Source: Neisseria sp. DTU_2020_1000833_1_SI_GRL_NUU_006 (GTDB taxonomy: Bacteria > Pseudomonadota > Gammaproteobacteria > Burkholderiales > Neisseriaceae). From it: 64,000 nucleotides of DNA. The notes beneath the pieces were generated by a model. That model was not told where the DNA came from, did not search any database, and saw nothing but the letters and a program-made list of their open reading frames with translations. Within the stretch, counting starts at the first letter, position 1. Every line of letters begins with the position of its first letter. The stretch lies in the NCBI GenBank assembly GCA_032388755.1, contig CP135593.1, positions 1,426,001 through 1,490,000 of the forward strand. The letters are read 5' to 3'. The translations under genes were made by a program, and so were the position numbers. This document shows positions 11,766 through 19,861 of the stretch, one piece after another.

Positions 11766-12653
11766 ATGGTTGCAAAAATAAAAAAATTTTCAGATTCAAC
11801 CCTTTCCGTTTTGAATAACGGCGAGCGTCGATTTTACGTCTATTGTCTGACCGACCTGAAAAAAGACAAAATCCTCTACATCGGCAAAGGCTGCGACAAC
11901 CGCATCTTCGAGCATGAACAAGCCGCCCGTTCGCAAGACGGCGACATTGACGTACCGGCACGCAAAGCCATCTCCAAATGTAAGAAACTCGGCCGCCATA
12001 TCATCAGCTATCATCTGACCGAAGCCGAAGCGCAAGCCGCCGAAACTGCCCTGATTCATTTCGTCAAATCCGTTGTCGATAAAAAATTCAAAAACAAATC
12101 TGCCGGATGCGGCGCGGGCGGCATCAGCGCGGAAGAACTCGACGACCGCTTCAAATTCACGCCCTGCCCGCTCGAGGAATTCAATCCCGACGGACTCGTT
12201 CTCGCCGTCAAAATCCAAGACGCTTTGGACTTGGATGCCGACGAAGAAGCGAACTACAGCTTCGACAACCAAGACGATGCCAACCTCAAATCGCGTACGT
12301 TGGGCAACTGGGTTATCGGCAAAGATGCCGCATCAAAAGTGAAATACGTTATCGGCATTCACGCGGATCTACAAAACGCTGTTGTCAGCGCGTACGAAGT
12401 GGATGGCTTTGAAACAATGGTTGAGGAAACCAAAAATGGTAGAACACAAACCCGTTACCGTTTCCATACCGCCTCGTCCAGCAAAAAAGTGCTGTCCAAA
12501 CTCGGTCTGCACCAAAAATGCCTGCCTGAATTGAAGTTCGGCGGAGCGGGCGAAAAAGCGTATATCAGACCTAAAACAGAGACAGAGACTGAACAAGAGA
12601 ATATTCAGACGACCCCAAGTCCAAAAATAAAAAAGGAGAAAACCAAGTCATGA
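11766..12653 (+). CDS. GIY-YIG nuclease-family protein (LEM-3-like)
   Basis: The N-terminal part (about 20-110) reads RRFYVYCLTDLKKDKILYIG, then KGCDNRIFEHE: the VYCLTD and LYIGKG pair with a following Arg is the GIY-YIG active-site signature of the LEM-3-like branch. The glutamate needed for metal binding probably lies in EAEAQAAETALI. The C-terminal half (about 140-295) has a conserved-looking GNWVIGKDA core and no domain I can name. A very strong AGGAGG site precedes the ATG, and its stop overlaps the hisD start (ATGA), so it is translated together with hisD. A DNA-cleaving or repair role is family inference; function is unknown. Confidence 0.75.
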   Translation: MVAKIKKFSDSTLSVLNNGERRFYVYCLTDLKKDKILYIGKGCDNRIFEHEQAARSQDGDIDVPARKAISKCKKLGRHIISYHLTEAEAQAAETALIHFVKSVVDKKFKNKSAGCGAGGISAEELDDRFKFTPCPLEEFNPDGLVLAVKIQDALDLDADEEANYSFDNQDDANLKSRTLGNWVIGKDAASKVKYVIGIHADLQNAVVSAYEVDGFETMVEETKNGRTQTRYRFHTASSSKKVLSKLGLHQKCLPELKFGGAGEKAYIRPKTETETEQENIQTTPSPKIKKEKTKS

Positions 12654-13942
12654 AAAAACTCAACACCCAATTGCCCTCTTTCCAAGCCGAACTCAAAGCC
12701 CTGCTTGCCTTTGAGACCGCGCAGAATCCCGAAATCGACCGCGTCGTTGCCGACATTTGCACCGACGTGCAAAAGCGCGGCGATGCGGCACTCATCGAAT
12801 ACACCAACCGCTTCGATGGCACGTCCGCCCAAACCATAGCCGACCTCATCCTGACGCAAGACGATTTGCAGGCCGCATTTGAGCGTGTGCAGCCCGAAAT
12901 TCAAACCGCCTTGAAAACCGCCGCCGCACGGGTCGAAAGCTATCACCAACGCCAAAAAATGGAATCGTGGACCTACGAAGACGAAGACGGCACGCTCTTG
13001 GGACAACAAATTACACCGCTTGACCGCGTCGGCATTTACGTCCCCGGCGGCAAAGCGGCGTATCCAAGTTCCGTCATCATGAACGCCATGCCTGCCCATG
13101 TCGCAGGCGTGAAAGAAATCATCATGGTCGTCCCCACGCCCAAAGGCGAACGCAACGACATCGTACTTGCCGCCGCCTTCGTCGCGGGCGTCACTAAAGT
13201 CTTCACCGTCGGCGGCGCGCAGGCGGTTGCCGCCCTCGCCTACGGCACCGAGTCCGTACCGCAGGTCGATAAAATCACCGGTCCGGGCAACGCCTTCGTC
13301 GCCGCCGCCAAACGCCGCGTGTTCGGCGTGGTCGGCATCGACATGGTGGCGGGGCCGTCTGAAATCCTCGTCATCGCCGACGGCACCACGCCTGCCGACT
13401 GGGTGGCGATGGATTTGTTCAGCCAAGCCGAACACGACGAAATCGCCCAAGCCATCCTCATCGGCACATCGCAGCCCTATCTCGACGAAGTTCAAGCCGC
13501 CATGAACCGCCTCATCGAAGCCATGCCCCGCCGCGACATCATCGAAGCCTCGCTCGGCAACAGGGGCGCGATGATACTCGCCAAAGACTTGGACGAAGCC
13601 TGCGAAATCGCCAACTACATTTCCCCCGAACACTTGGAATTGTCGGTAGAAAACCCGCAGGAATGGGCGAAAAAAATCCGCCACGCCGGCGCGATTTTCA
13701 TGGGACGCTACACCAGCGAAAGCCTCGGCGACTACTGCGCCGGCCCCAACCACGTCCTGCCCACCAGCCGCACCGCCCGCTTCTCCTCGCCGCTGGGCAC
13801 TTACGACTTCCAAAAACGCTCCAGCCTGATCCAAGTCTCCGAACAAGGCGCACAGAAACTGGGTAAAATCGCCAGCGTGTTGGCACACGGCGAAAGCCTG
13901 ACCGCCCACGCGCGCTCGGCGGAATTCAGGTTGAAAGACTGA
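12650..13942 (+). CDS. hisD: Histidinol dehydrogenase
   Basis: Zinc, NAD-dependent enzyme that makes the last two oxidations, histidinol to histidine. 430 residues. Family motifs: VGIYVPGGKAAYPSSVIMNA, VGGAQAVAALAYGTESVPQV, KITGPGN, DMVAGPSEILVIAD, and the zinc/catalytic region SQAEHDE with later ISPEHLEL and GPNHVLPT. The ATG overlaps the preceding nuclease stop by four bases. It is the last gene of this transcript: a DUS terminator follows and no hisC or hisB is seen here. Confidence 0.97.
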   Translation: MKKLNTQLPSFQAELKALLAFETAQNPEIDRVVADICTDVQKRGDAALIEYTNRFDGTSAQTIADLILTQDDLQAAFERVQPEIQTALKTAAARVESYHQRQKMESWTYEDEDGTLLGQQITPLDRVGIYVPGGKAAYPSSVIMNAMPAHVAGVKEIIMVVPTPKGERNDIVLAAAFVAGVTKVFTVGGAQAVAALAYGTESVPQVDKITGPGNAFVAAAKRRVFGVVGIDMVAGPSEILVIADGTTPADWVAMDLFSQAEHDEIAQAILIGTSQPYLDEVQAAMNRLIEAMPRRDIIEASLGNRGAMILAKDLDEACEIANYISPEHLELSVENPQEWAKKIRHAGAIFMGRYTSESLGDYCAGPNHVLPTSRTARFSSPLGTYDFQKRSSLIQVSEQGAQKLGKIASVLAHGESLTAHARSAEFRLKD

Positions 13943-13972
13943 TTCGGTCGAACACGCCATCCATCAAAAAGC

Positions 13973-14008
13973 AAAGGTCGTCTGAAAACCTGTTTTCAGA
14001 CGACCTTT
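13973..14008. terminator. Bidirectional DUS terminator between hisD and cysA
   Basis: AAAGGTCGTCTGAAAAC pairs perfectly with its complement over a tiny loop; the two genes converge on it. Confidence 0.88.
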
Positions 14009-14022
14009 CGTTATTCCCTCCA

Positions 14023-15096
14023 TCAAATCGAATATTCAATCAACTCGTTTTGCGAAAACACATAAACCTGTTTCGGCACCAATGCCAATTCCCGCCCTGC
14101 GGACAAATCCAGCCTTGACGCGTCGCTGCCTGCCAGTGTGATATGCACGTCCTGTTTGCCGTGTTTCACCAAAACGTGTGTCAGTGCGCCGACGGCGTGG
14201 ATTTTTTCGATTTCGGCGCGGATCATCGGGGTTTCGTGTTCGGCTGCGATCTGCCATTCGTGCGGGCGGATGTAGCCGGTGGCGGTTTGTTCCTGCCATT
14301 TGTAGTGTGCATCCAATTTCCACGCGAAGCCGTTGTAGTGCCAGATGCCTTTTTCGATGCGTCCTTCAAATGCGTCGGTTTCACCGAGAAACTCAGTAAC
14401 GAAGGCGTTTTCGGGTTTACGGTAAATGGCTTCGGCGCTTCCGGTTTGTTCGATTTTACCGTGGTTCATAACGACGATTTCGTCGGAAACTTCGAGGGCT
14501 TCTTCTTGGTCGTGCGTTACTAAAATGCTGGTTACGCCTAGGTTGTGATGGATGTCGCGCAGCCAGGTGCGCAATTCTTTGCGTACTTTGGCATCCAGCG
14601 CGCCGAAGGGTTCGTCCAGTAGCAGGAGTTTGGGTTCGACCGCAAGGGCGCGGGCGAGGGCGATGCGTTGGCGTTGGCCGCCGGAGAGTTGGTGCGGATA
14701 GGATTTGGCGAGGTGGGAGAGCTGCACGAGTTTGAGCAATTCTTCGACTTTGGTGCGGATTTGTTCTTTGGAAGGGCGTTCGGACTTGGGCAATACGGTC
14801 AAACCGAAAGCGACGTTGTCAAACACGTTCATGTGGCGGAAGAGGGCGTAGTGTTGGAACACAAAACCGACTTTACGCTCGCGGACGTGTTTGGCGGTTA
14901 CGTCTTGCCCGTCAAAGAGGATATTGCCGCCGTCGGCGTTTTCCAGTCCGGCGATGATGCGCAGGAGCGTGGTTTTGCCGCAGCCGGAAGGGCCGAGCAG
15001 AGAAACGAGTTTGCCGGTAGGGACGTTGAGGTTGATGTTTTTCAGCGCGTGGAACGCTCCGAAGTGTTTGTTTAGGTTTTGGATGGTGATGCTCAT
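14023..15096 (-). CDS. cysA: Sulfate/thiosulfate ABC importer, ATP-binding subunit
   Basis: Drives sulfate uptake. 357 residues. Walker A GPSGCGKTTLLRI, Q-loop FVFQHYALF, signature LSGGQRQRIALARAL, Walker B KLLLLDEPFGALD and the switch His in ILVTHDQEEAL. The C-terminal regulatory (TOBE-like) part runs from about residue 240. Its start overlaps the cysW stop by four bases, so both are co-translated. The order is cysT-cysW-cysA; the periplasmic sulfate-binding protein is not in this window. Confidence 0.96.
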   Translation of the reverse strand: MSITIQNLNKHFGAFHALKNINLNVPTGKLVSLLGPSGCGKTTLLRIIAGLENADGGNILFDGQDVTAKHVRERKVGFVFQHYALFRHMNVFDNVAFGLTVLPKSERPSKEQIRTKVEELLKLVQLSHLAKSYPHQLSGGQRQRIALARALAVEPKLLLLDEPFGALDAKVRKELRTWLRDIHHNLGVTSILVTHDQEEALEVSDEIVVMNHGKIEQTGSAEAIYRKPENAFVTEFLGETDAFEGRIEKGIWHYNGFAWKLDAHYKWQEQTATGYIRPHEWQIAAEHETPMIRAEIEKIHAVGALTHVLVKHGKQDVHITLAGSDASRLDLSAGRELALVPKQVYVFSQNELIEYSI

Positions 15097-15953
15097 GCTG
15101 CGTTCCTTTCGGTGGCGGCGAGTTTTTTATCTTGTAATTTTGTGATGATGTTCTGCACCGCCAGCGTCGCCAGTGCTAAAAGTGCCAATACGCCGGAGAG
15201 GGCGAATGCGCCGGTGAAGTTGTATTCGTTGTAGAAGATTTCGACCAAAAGCGGGATGGTGTTGGTTTCGCCGCGTATGTGTCCCGATACTACGCTGACC
15301 GCGCCGAACTCGCCCATTGCGCGGGCGTTGGTAAGGATGATGCCGTAGAGCAGCGCCCATTTGATGTTGGGCAGGGTAACGCGCCAAAACATCTGCCAGC
15401 CGCTGGCGCCGAGAATCAGGGCGGCCTGTTCTTCGCTGTCGCCCTGCGCCTGCATCAGCGGGATGATTTCGCGCGCGACAAAGGGAAAGGTAACGAACAG
15501 CGTCGCCAAAATAATGCCGGGGATGGCGAAGATAATCTGTATGCCTTGCGCTTCCAGCCAGCCGCCCAATGCCGTGTGCGCGCCGAACAATAAGACGAAC
15601 ATTAAACCGGCCACCACGGGCGATACGGAAAACGGCAAATCGAGCAGGGTGGTCAGCAACTGCTTGCCGCGGAAGTCGAAACGGGTCAGCAGCCACGCCA
15701 TCGCCACGCCCAATACGGCATTGACGGGAACGACCACCGCGGCGGTAATCAGGGTGAGCTTGATCGCCGCCCACGCTTCGGGATCGGTAAGGGATTGCAG
15801 GTACAAATCCCAACCGCCTTTCAGCGCTTCGTAAAACACGGCGACAAGCGGTACGACCAGCATCAGCAGCAGGAACCCCAGCGCGACAGCGGTCAGCAAC
15901 ACGCGCAGCCAGCGCGGTTCGGTCAGGTTGGGATTGGCGGAATAAGGTTTCAT
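15093..15953 (-). CDS. cysW: Sulfate ABC importer permease CysW
   Basis: Inner-membrane permease of 286 residues with six predicted helices, for example VALGFLLLMLVVPLVAVF and LMFVLLFG. The cytoplasmic coupling loop reads EQAALILGASGWQMFWRVTL, the EAA motif that docks on CysA. ILTNARAMGEFGAVSVVSGH is typical of CysW. Partner permease is CysT upstream; the two are separated by a DUS terminator and a dRS3-like repeat pair, so cysW-cysA may have a separate promoter or be only partly read from cysT. Confidence 0.95.
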   Translation of the reverse strand: MKPYSANPNLTEPRWLRVLLTAVALGFLLLMLVVPLVAVFYEALKGGWDLYLQSLTDPEAWAAIKLTLITAAVVVPVNAVLGVAMAWLLTRFDFRGKQLLTTLLDLPFSVSPVVAGLMFVLLFGAHTALGGWLEAQGIQIIFAIPGIILATLFVTFPFVAREIIPLMQAQGDSEEQAALILGASGWQMFWRVTLPNIKWALLYGIILTNARAMGEFGAVSVVSGHIRGETNTIPLLVEIFYNEYNFTGAFALSGVLALLALATLAVQNIITKLQDKKLAATERNAA

Positions 15954-15990
15954 GGCGGTGGTGTTCTCTGGTTGGTTTTAAGATGTTTGG

Positions 15991-16044
15991 AGGTCGTCTG
16001 AAAAACTGTTTTCGTGGGTCGGATTCGTTTTCAGACGACCTTTT
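15991..16044 (-). terminator. Inverted DUS pair between cysT and cysW
   Basis: AGGTCGTCTGAAAA and TTTTCAGACGACCTTTT lie about 20 bases apart. It stands inside what should be one operon, so it may attenuate rather than stop transcription. Confidence 0.55.
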
Positions 16045-16080
16045 ATTGATTAAGGGAATAAAAAACGTCTAGCTGCCGTC

Positions 16081-16178
16081 ATTCCCGCGCAGGCGGGAAT
16101 CCATCGGTAAAGTTCAGCTGCCTTATTTATTTTTGGTTTTTCTGTTGCCGTGCGGTGGATTTCCGCCTGCGCGGGAAT
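16081..16178. repeat. dRS3-like repeat pair
   Basis: ATTCCCGCGCAGGCGGGAAT at 16081-16100 fits the neisserial dRS3 consensus ATTCCC-N8-GGGAAT. A second, slightly degenerate copy in opposite sense (ATTTCCGCCTGCGCGGGAAT) is at 16159-16178. Flanking GCCGTCATTCCCGC / GGGAATGACGGCA extends the symmetry. No gene in this 260-base gap. Confidence 0.8.
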
Positions 16179-16215
16179 GACGGCAACAGCGTAGTTCAGG
16201 TTTTTAGACGACCCC

Positions 16216-17052
16216 TCAACCCTTCGCCCCCGAACGCCTGCTCAACGCCCACTGCATCACGTTCAGCGCAAACAGAATCACAAACGAAACCAGCAGCATA
16301 AACAACGCCACCGCCGACGCGCCCTGTACGTCGAACTGTTCCAGCTTGCCCGTAATAATCAGCGGCAGGATTTCGGAAACCATCGGAATGTTGCCCGCGA
16401 TAAAAATCACCGAGCCGTATTCACCCGTTGCCCGCGCGAACATCATGCCCGCACCGGTTAAGAGCGCCGGCGTGATTTCCGGCAGCAGCACGCGGCGGAA
16501 CGTCGTGAAGCGGTTTGCACCCAAAGTCGCCGCCGCTTCCTCATACTCGCCCGACAATTCCTCCAATACCGGCTGCACGGCGCGGACGATAAAAGGCAGG
16601 CTGACGACGACCAGCGCAATCCAAATGCCGACGGGCGTAAACGCAATTTTGATGCCCAAAGGCTCGAAAAAACGGCCTATCCAACCGTTGGGCGCATACA
16701 GGGTCGCCAAAGCGATGCCCGTAACCGCCGTCGGCAGCGCAAACGGCAAATCGACCAGCGCGTTCACCAACCCCTTGAGCGGAAATTCATAGCGCACCAA
16801 CACCCACGCCACCAGTGTGCCGAACACGACATTGGTCAGCATCGCATAAAACGACATCCGCAAACTCAGCCACACCGCCGCCAACACGTTCGGCTCGGCA
16901 ATCGTGTTCCAAAAGCCGCCCCGGCCGATTTCCGCCGCCTTCGCCGCCATCATCGCAAACGGCAAAACCACCAGAAGCGACAGGCACAATACAGTCAGGC
17001 CGAGGCTGATTTTGAAGCCGGGCAGTACGCTGGGCGTTTTGAGTAATAACAT
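16216..17052 (-). CDS. cysT: Sulfate ABC importer permease CysT (CysU)
   Basis: Inner-membrane permease, 278 residues, with hydrophobic segments such as ISLGLTVLCLSLLVVLPFAM and VVSLPFIVRAVQPV. The coupling loop reads EYEEAAATLGANRFTTFRRV, an EAA motif; ARATGEYGSVIFIAGNIPMV is the CysT counterpart of the CysW segment. It pairs with CysW to form the channel and with CysA for energy. First gene of the cys set, divergent from the hemerythrin-like gene. Confidence 0.95.
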   Translation of the reverse strand: MLLLKTPSVLPGFKISLGLTVLCLSLLVVLPFAMMAAKAAEIGRGGFWNTIAEPNVLAAVWLSLRMSFYAMLTNVVFGTLVAWVLVRYEFPLKGLVNALVDLPFALPTAVTGIALATLYAPNGWIGRFFEPLGIKIAFTPVGIWIALVVVSLPFIVRAVQPVLEELSGEYEEAAATLGANRFTTFRRVLLPEITPALLTGAGMMFARATGEYGSVIFIAGNIPMVSEILPLIITGKLEQFDVQGASAVALFMLLVSFVILFALNVMQWALSRRSGAKG

Positions 17053-17198
17053 GGTCGGTCGGAAGGGAAAAAGAAGATGCTGCCACTTTAACGGGGTCGT
17101 CTGAAAAACGGAAAGAATGGTTTGTTTCCGGCAAAGAAAAATTGGTTATAAGTATTGCGTGAAACAAGGCCGAAAACTGTACATCCGCCCGCGCGGGG

Positions 17199-17223
17199 TG
17201 TATGCTTCGAATACATTCATACA
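17199..17223. promoter_or_regulatory. Inverted repeat upstream of the YtfE/DnrN-like gene
   Basis: TGTATG and CATACA are mirror arms 13 bases apart, about 65 bases before the ATG at 17287. It could be an operator, for example for the NO sensor NsrR that controls dnrN in Neisseria, but I cannot match it to a known consensus. Confidence 0.3.
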
Positions 17224-17286
17224 ATATCAATCTTTACCACAAACCTTAAACGTCGTCTGAAAACGACTAAATTCAGGAATACCGCC

Positions 17287-17760
17287 ATGACCGATTTGAC
17301 CGTTTGGGAAGTTTCCCCCGTAAATACCGTGATAGACCATGTCATCAGCCGCTATCACAATACCCACCGCGCACAACTTGAAGAGCTTGTCCCTTTGGCG
17401 CACAAAATCGCCTCAACCTCGCCCGACGGCTTCCCCGCCGAACTGCCGGAACTGCTCGAATACATCCAAAACGAGCTGCTGATGCACATGATGAAGGAAG
17501 AACGTATGTTGTTCCCAATGGCAAAACAAGGCTTGGGCAGCCGTGCCGCCATGCCGGTCAATGTCATGATGCACGAACACGAAGAACACGACCGTGCACT
17601 GGCGCAGTTGAAAACCCTGACCAACCATTTCACTCCGCCGCAAAACGCCGACAAAGACCAGCAAAGGTTGTACGCGTTGGCACAAGAACTGTCGGACGAT
17701 TTGGAAGAACATATCCACTTGGAAAACGAAATCCTTTTCCCACGCATCTTGGCTTCATAA
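17287..17760 (+). CDS. Hemerythrin-domain protein, short YtfE/DnrN-like
   Basis: Di-iron protein of the RIC (YtfE/ScdA/DnrN) type, linked to repair of iron-sulfur clusters after nitric oxide damage. 157 residues. VIDHVISRYHNTHRAQLEEL, then LLMHMMKEERMLFPM, VNVMMHEHEEHDRAL and LEEHIHLENEILFPRI supply the His and Glu ligands of the di-iron site. E. coli YtfE is about 220 residues with an N-terminal ScdA_N domain and Cys pair; this protein starts directly at the hemerythrin domain. The ATG at 17287 follows AGGAA; the frame is open upstream but has no family sequence there. Confidence 0.85.
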   Translation: MTDLTVWEVSPVNTVIDHVISRYHNTHRAQLEELVPLAHKIASTSPDGFPAELPELLEYIQNELLMHMMKEERMLFPMAKQGLGSRAAMPVNVMMHEHEEHDRALAQLKTLTNHFTPPQNADKDQQRLYALAQELSDDLEEHIHLENEILFPRILAS

Positions 17761-17796
17761 AAAATATCGGCGGCTGTCTAGCCGCCGATATTTTTT
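17761..17796 (+). terminator. Strong intrinsic terminator
   Basis: AAAATATCGGCGGC pairs with GCCGCCGATATTTT and runs into TTTTTT right after the hemerythrin gene stop. It contains no DUS. Confidence 0.92.
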
Positions 17797-17859
17797 ACCT
17801 ATGCCACTCCATAATATATAATTGTTTTATATGGATATTCAACCCATGAGGATTATCTT

Positions 17860-18354
17860 ATGAAACCTATTGCCGCCGCTTTATCGCTATCCGCCTTCAT
17901 CCTGACCGCCTGTACCGCAGACTCGCCCCGCATGTCGGTAGGCCTCGGCTTGGGAACAGGTATAGGCAGCCATATCGGATTAGGTACCTCTGTCAATATC
18001 CCCGTCGGCATTGGCAAAAGGGAAAACCGTACCCCTAAAAACAACGGCGGCATCCATATTATCGAGGAACAAATCGTTACTTATTTTGACGCGCAAGGCA
18101 TCCCTGCCGACAGCCCCGTCAAGGGAGGTTATTATCGGCAATTAATCAGCAGGCACAATAAGGAATATCTGGTACAGGATTTCTACAGCGACAACAGCAG
18201 GAAACGCACCGATCCCTATCCCCTGCCCCGCGAACGGCTGCTACAATTCCGCGCCACACCGTATGACGGTTCATTAACCGTATATACCTACAACGGCAAC
18301 GTCATGCAGCAGCAAGTATTTAAAAACGGAAAATTGATCAGCACAAAATATTAA
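17860..18354 (+). CDS. Hypothetical lipoprotein
   Basis: 164 residues. MKPIAAALSLSAFILTACTA is a type II signal with lipobox LTAC (Cys 18). A glycine-rich stretch follows (VGLGLGTGIGSHIGLG), then a basic spacer, then a C-terminal part with YFDAQGIPADSPVKGGYYRQ and VYTYNGNVMQQQVFKNG. That last segment resembles the tail of the YwqK/MORN-like protein at 58905, so a distant relation is possible. Envelope location is well supported; function is unknown. It stands alone before tRNA-Asn. Confidence 0.75.
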   Translation: MKPIAAALSLSAFILTACTADSPRMSVGLGLGTGIGSHIGLGTSVNIPVGIGKRENRTPKNNGGIHIIEEQIVTYFDAQGIPADSPVKGGYYRQLISRHNKEYLVQDFYSDNSRKRTDPYPLPRERLLQFRATPYDGSLTVYTYNGNVMQQQVFKNGKLISTKY

Positions 18355-18428
18355 TGGGATAAAGTCAAAATAATATACTTACCATTCAAATATTTGAAAT
18401 GCTGCCGTTTCGTCAGTTAAAATTTTAG

Positions 18429-18456
18429 TTGACACTTTTTTTCAGGGCTATATAAT
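18429..18456 (+). promoter_or_regulatory. Sigma-70 promoter of tRNA-Asn
   Basis: TTGACA and TATAAT with a 16-base spacer; the -10 box ends nine bases before the tRNA. Confidence 0.85.
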
Positions 18457-18465
18457 ACGCCCCAT

Positions 18466-18541
18466 TCCCCGATAGCTCAGTCGGTAGAGCGACGGACTGT
18501 TAATCCGCAGGTCCCTGGTTCGAGCCCAGGTCGGGGAGCCA
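18466..18541 (+). tRNA. tRNA-Asn (anticodon GTT)
   Basis: 76 bases including encoded CCA. Acceptor TCCCCGA pairs with TCGGGGA, the D-arm has AGCTCAGTCGGTAGAGC, the anticodon loop CTGTTAA gives GTT, and the T-arm reads GGTTCGAGCC. Confidence 0.97.
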
Positions 18542-18546
18542 AATTT

Positions 18547-18578
18547 AAAAAGCCTGAACAATTTGTTCAGGCTTTTTT
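18547..18578 (+). terminator. tRNA-Asn terminator
   Basis: AAAAAGCCTGAACA and TGTTCAGGCTTTTTT form a perfect stem with T-run. Confidence 0.93.
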
Positions 18579-18714
18579 GCATATACATATTGTGTTCAAT
18601 CGGCGAAAAATAAAAGTCTTCCTATCATCTAAAGCATTAAGATTTGCCTGATTGCTCCTTTCAGACGACCTTCCTATAATCTGTTTTTCTTTTTTTATAA
18701 AGAGTCAATAAATC

Positions 18715-19365
18715 ATGAATATTACCGAAATCGTCCGCCAACGATACAGCACCAAGTCTTTCGACCCGTCCAAAAGAATCGCAGCCGAAGACTTCGCCCA
18801 TATCGAAGCTGCCCTACGCAACAGCCCCTCCAGCGTCAATATGCAGCCGTGGCACTTCATCATCGCCGATGATGAAGCAGGCAAAGCGCGTATCGCCAAA
18901 GCTACTGAAAAACTCCCTTACAACGCCCCGAAAATTACTCATGCGTCCCACGTCGTCGTCTTCGCCGCCCGCGTTTGCGCCGATGATGATTATGTCGCCG
19001 CCGTATTGGCGCAAGAAGACAGAGACGGGCGCTTCGCCACGGAAGAAGCCAAACAGGCAGGCGACTCTACCCGCCGTCTGTTCTTAGGCATCCACCGCAA
19101 CCAAATCCAAGACGAAGAGCAATGGCTTGCCAAACAAGTCTATCTCAACATGGGTTTCACCCTGCTCGCCGCTGCCGCATCAGGCATCGACGCCGTGCCG
19201 ATGGAAGGCGTGGATTTGCAAGTTTTAAATGAGGAATTCGGTTTGATCGAAAAAGGCTACAAAGCCGTCGCCGTCGTCTCCTTCGGCTACCGTGCCGCAG
19301 ACGATTTCAACGCCGCTTTACCCAAATCACGTTTTGAAAACGAAGCCATCTTCACCAAAATCTGA
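18715..19365 (+). CDS. nfsB: NfsB-type oxygen-insensitive NAD(P)H nitroreductase
   Basis: FMN flavoprotein that reduces nitroaromatics and quinones. 216 residues, the NfsB size. It begins MNITEIVRQRYSTKSFDPSK with the family's RYSTKSFD, then SPSSVNMQPWHFIIA for FMN binding, and AKQVYLNMGFTLLAAAASGI followed by DAVPMEGVD. The end, SFGYRAADDF-N-PKSR, is also characteristic. Single gene with DUS terminator; distinct from the YdjA-like protein at 2120. Confidence 0.93.
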   Translation: MNITEIVRQRYSTKSFDPSKRIAAEDFAHIEAALRNSPSSVNMQPWHFIIADDEAGKARIAKATEKLPYNAPKITHASHVVVFAARVCADDDYVAAVLAQEDRDGRFATEEAKQAGDSTRRLFLGIHRNQIQDEEQWLAKQVYLNMGFTLLAAAASGIDAVPMEGVDLQVLNEEFGLIEKGYKAVAVVSFGYRAADDFNAALPKSRFENEAIFTKI

Positions 19366-19387
19366 AAAAACTGATGAAACAGCAATT

Positions 19388-19433
19388 AGGTCGTCTGAAA
19401 CCTTCAAATAGAGGGTTTCAGACGACCTTTTTG
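19388..19433 (+). terminator. DUS-pair terminator after nfsB
   Basis: AGGTCGTCTGAAACC and GGTTTCAGACGACCT, followed by TTTT. Confidence 0.85.
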
Positions 19434-19501
19434 CATCATCACATCCTGTTTCGGTATAATTCGCGTTCCAATATCCGGCTAAAAGCCGTTCAGACCTGCC
19501 C

Positions 19502-19861
19502 GTGAATACATCATCGAAACCTTCCCTGCCCTATCTTGCCTCGTGCGCCAGCCTGATTTTTCTGATCCTCCTTTCCCTGTCTTGGGAATTGTGGATTGCG
19601 CCTTTGCGCGACGGCGGTTCATGGCTTGCCCTCAAAGCCCTGCCTTTATGCCTGCCGCTGGGCGGCATACTCAAGGGCCGTATTTATACTTATCAATACA
19701 GCTCTATGCTGATTCTGATTTATTTTGCCGAGGCGGTCATGCGCCTGTTTGACGCTTCGCCTGCCGAACGTCTGTGCGCCGCATTGTCTCTTATCTCCTG
19801 CATAATTTTCTTTGTCGCCTGCCTCGCATTTATCAAACAACACAAAAAAGAGGGAAAATGA
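19502..19861 (+). CDS. DUF2069 inner-membrane protein
   Basis: 119 residues with four predicted helices: YLASCASLIFLILLSLSWEL, ALKALPLCLPLGGILKGR, SSMLILIYFAEAVMRLF and LISCIIFFVACLAFI. The pattern LPL-GG-KGR-YTYQ-SSML is the DUF2069 hallmark. Start is GTG at 19502; no ATG gives the full first helix. Function is unknown. Its stop overlaps the ATGATG of pglL, so the two genes are co-translated. Confidence 0.82.
   Translation: MNTSSKPSLPYLASCASLIFLILLSLSWELWIAPLRDGGSWLALKALPLCLPLGGILKGRIYTYQYSSMLILIYFAEAVMRLFDASPAERLCAALSLISCIIFFVACLAFIKQHKKEGK

Noticed and set aside
11686..12653. Homing endonuclease inside an intron or intein
   Set aside because: hisG and hisD are both whole on either side, so the GIY-YIG gene does not interrupt a coding sequence.
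12605..13960. Long open frame opposite hisD (and similar ones opposite the DeoR gene, nusA, infB and the permease at 53859)
   Set aside because: They mirror GC-rich third codon positions of real genes, have low-complexity His/Val/Phe-rich products and no family resemblance or ribosome sites.
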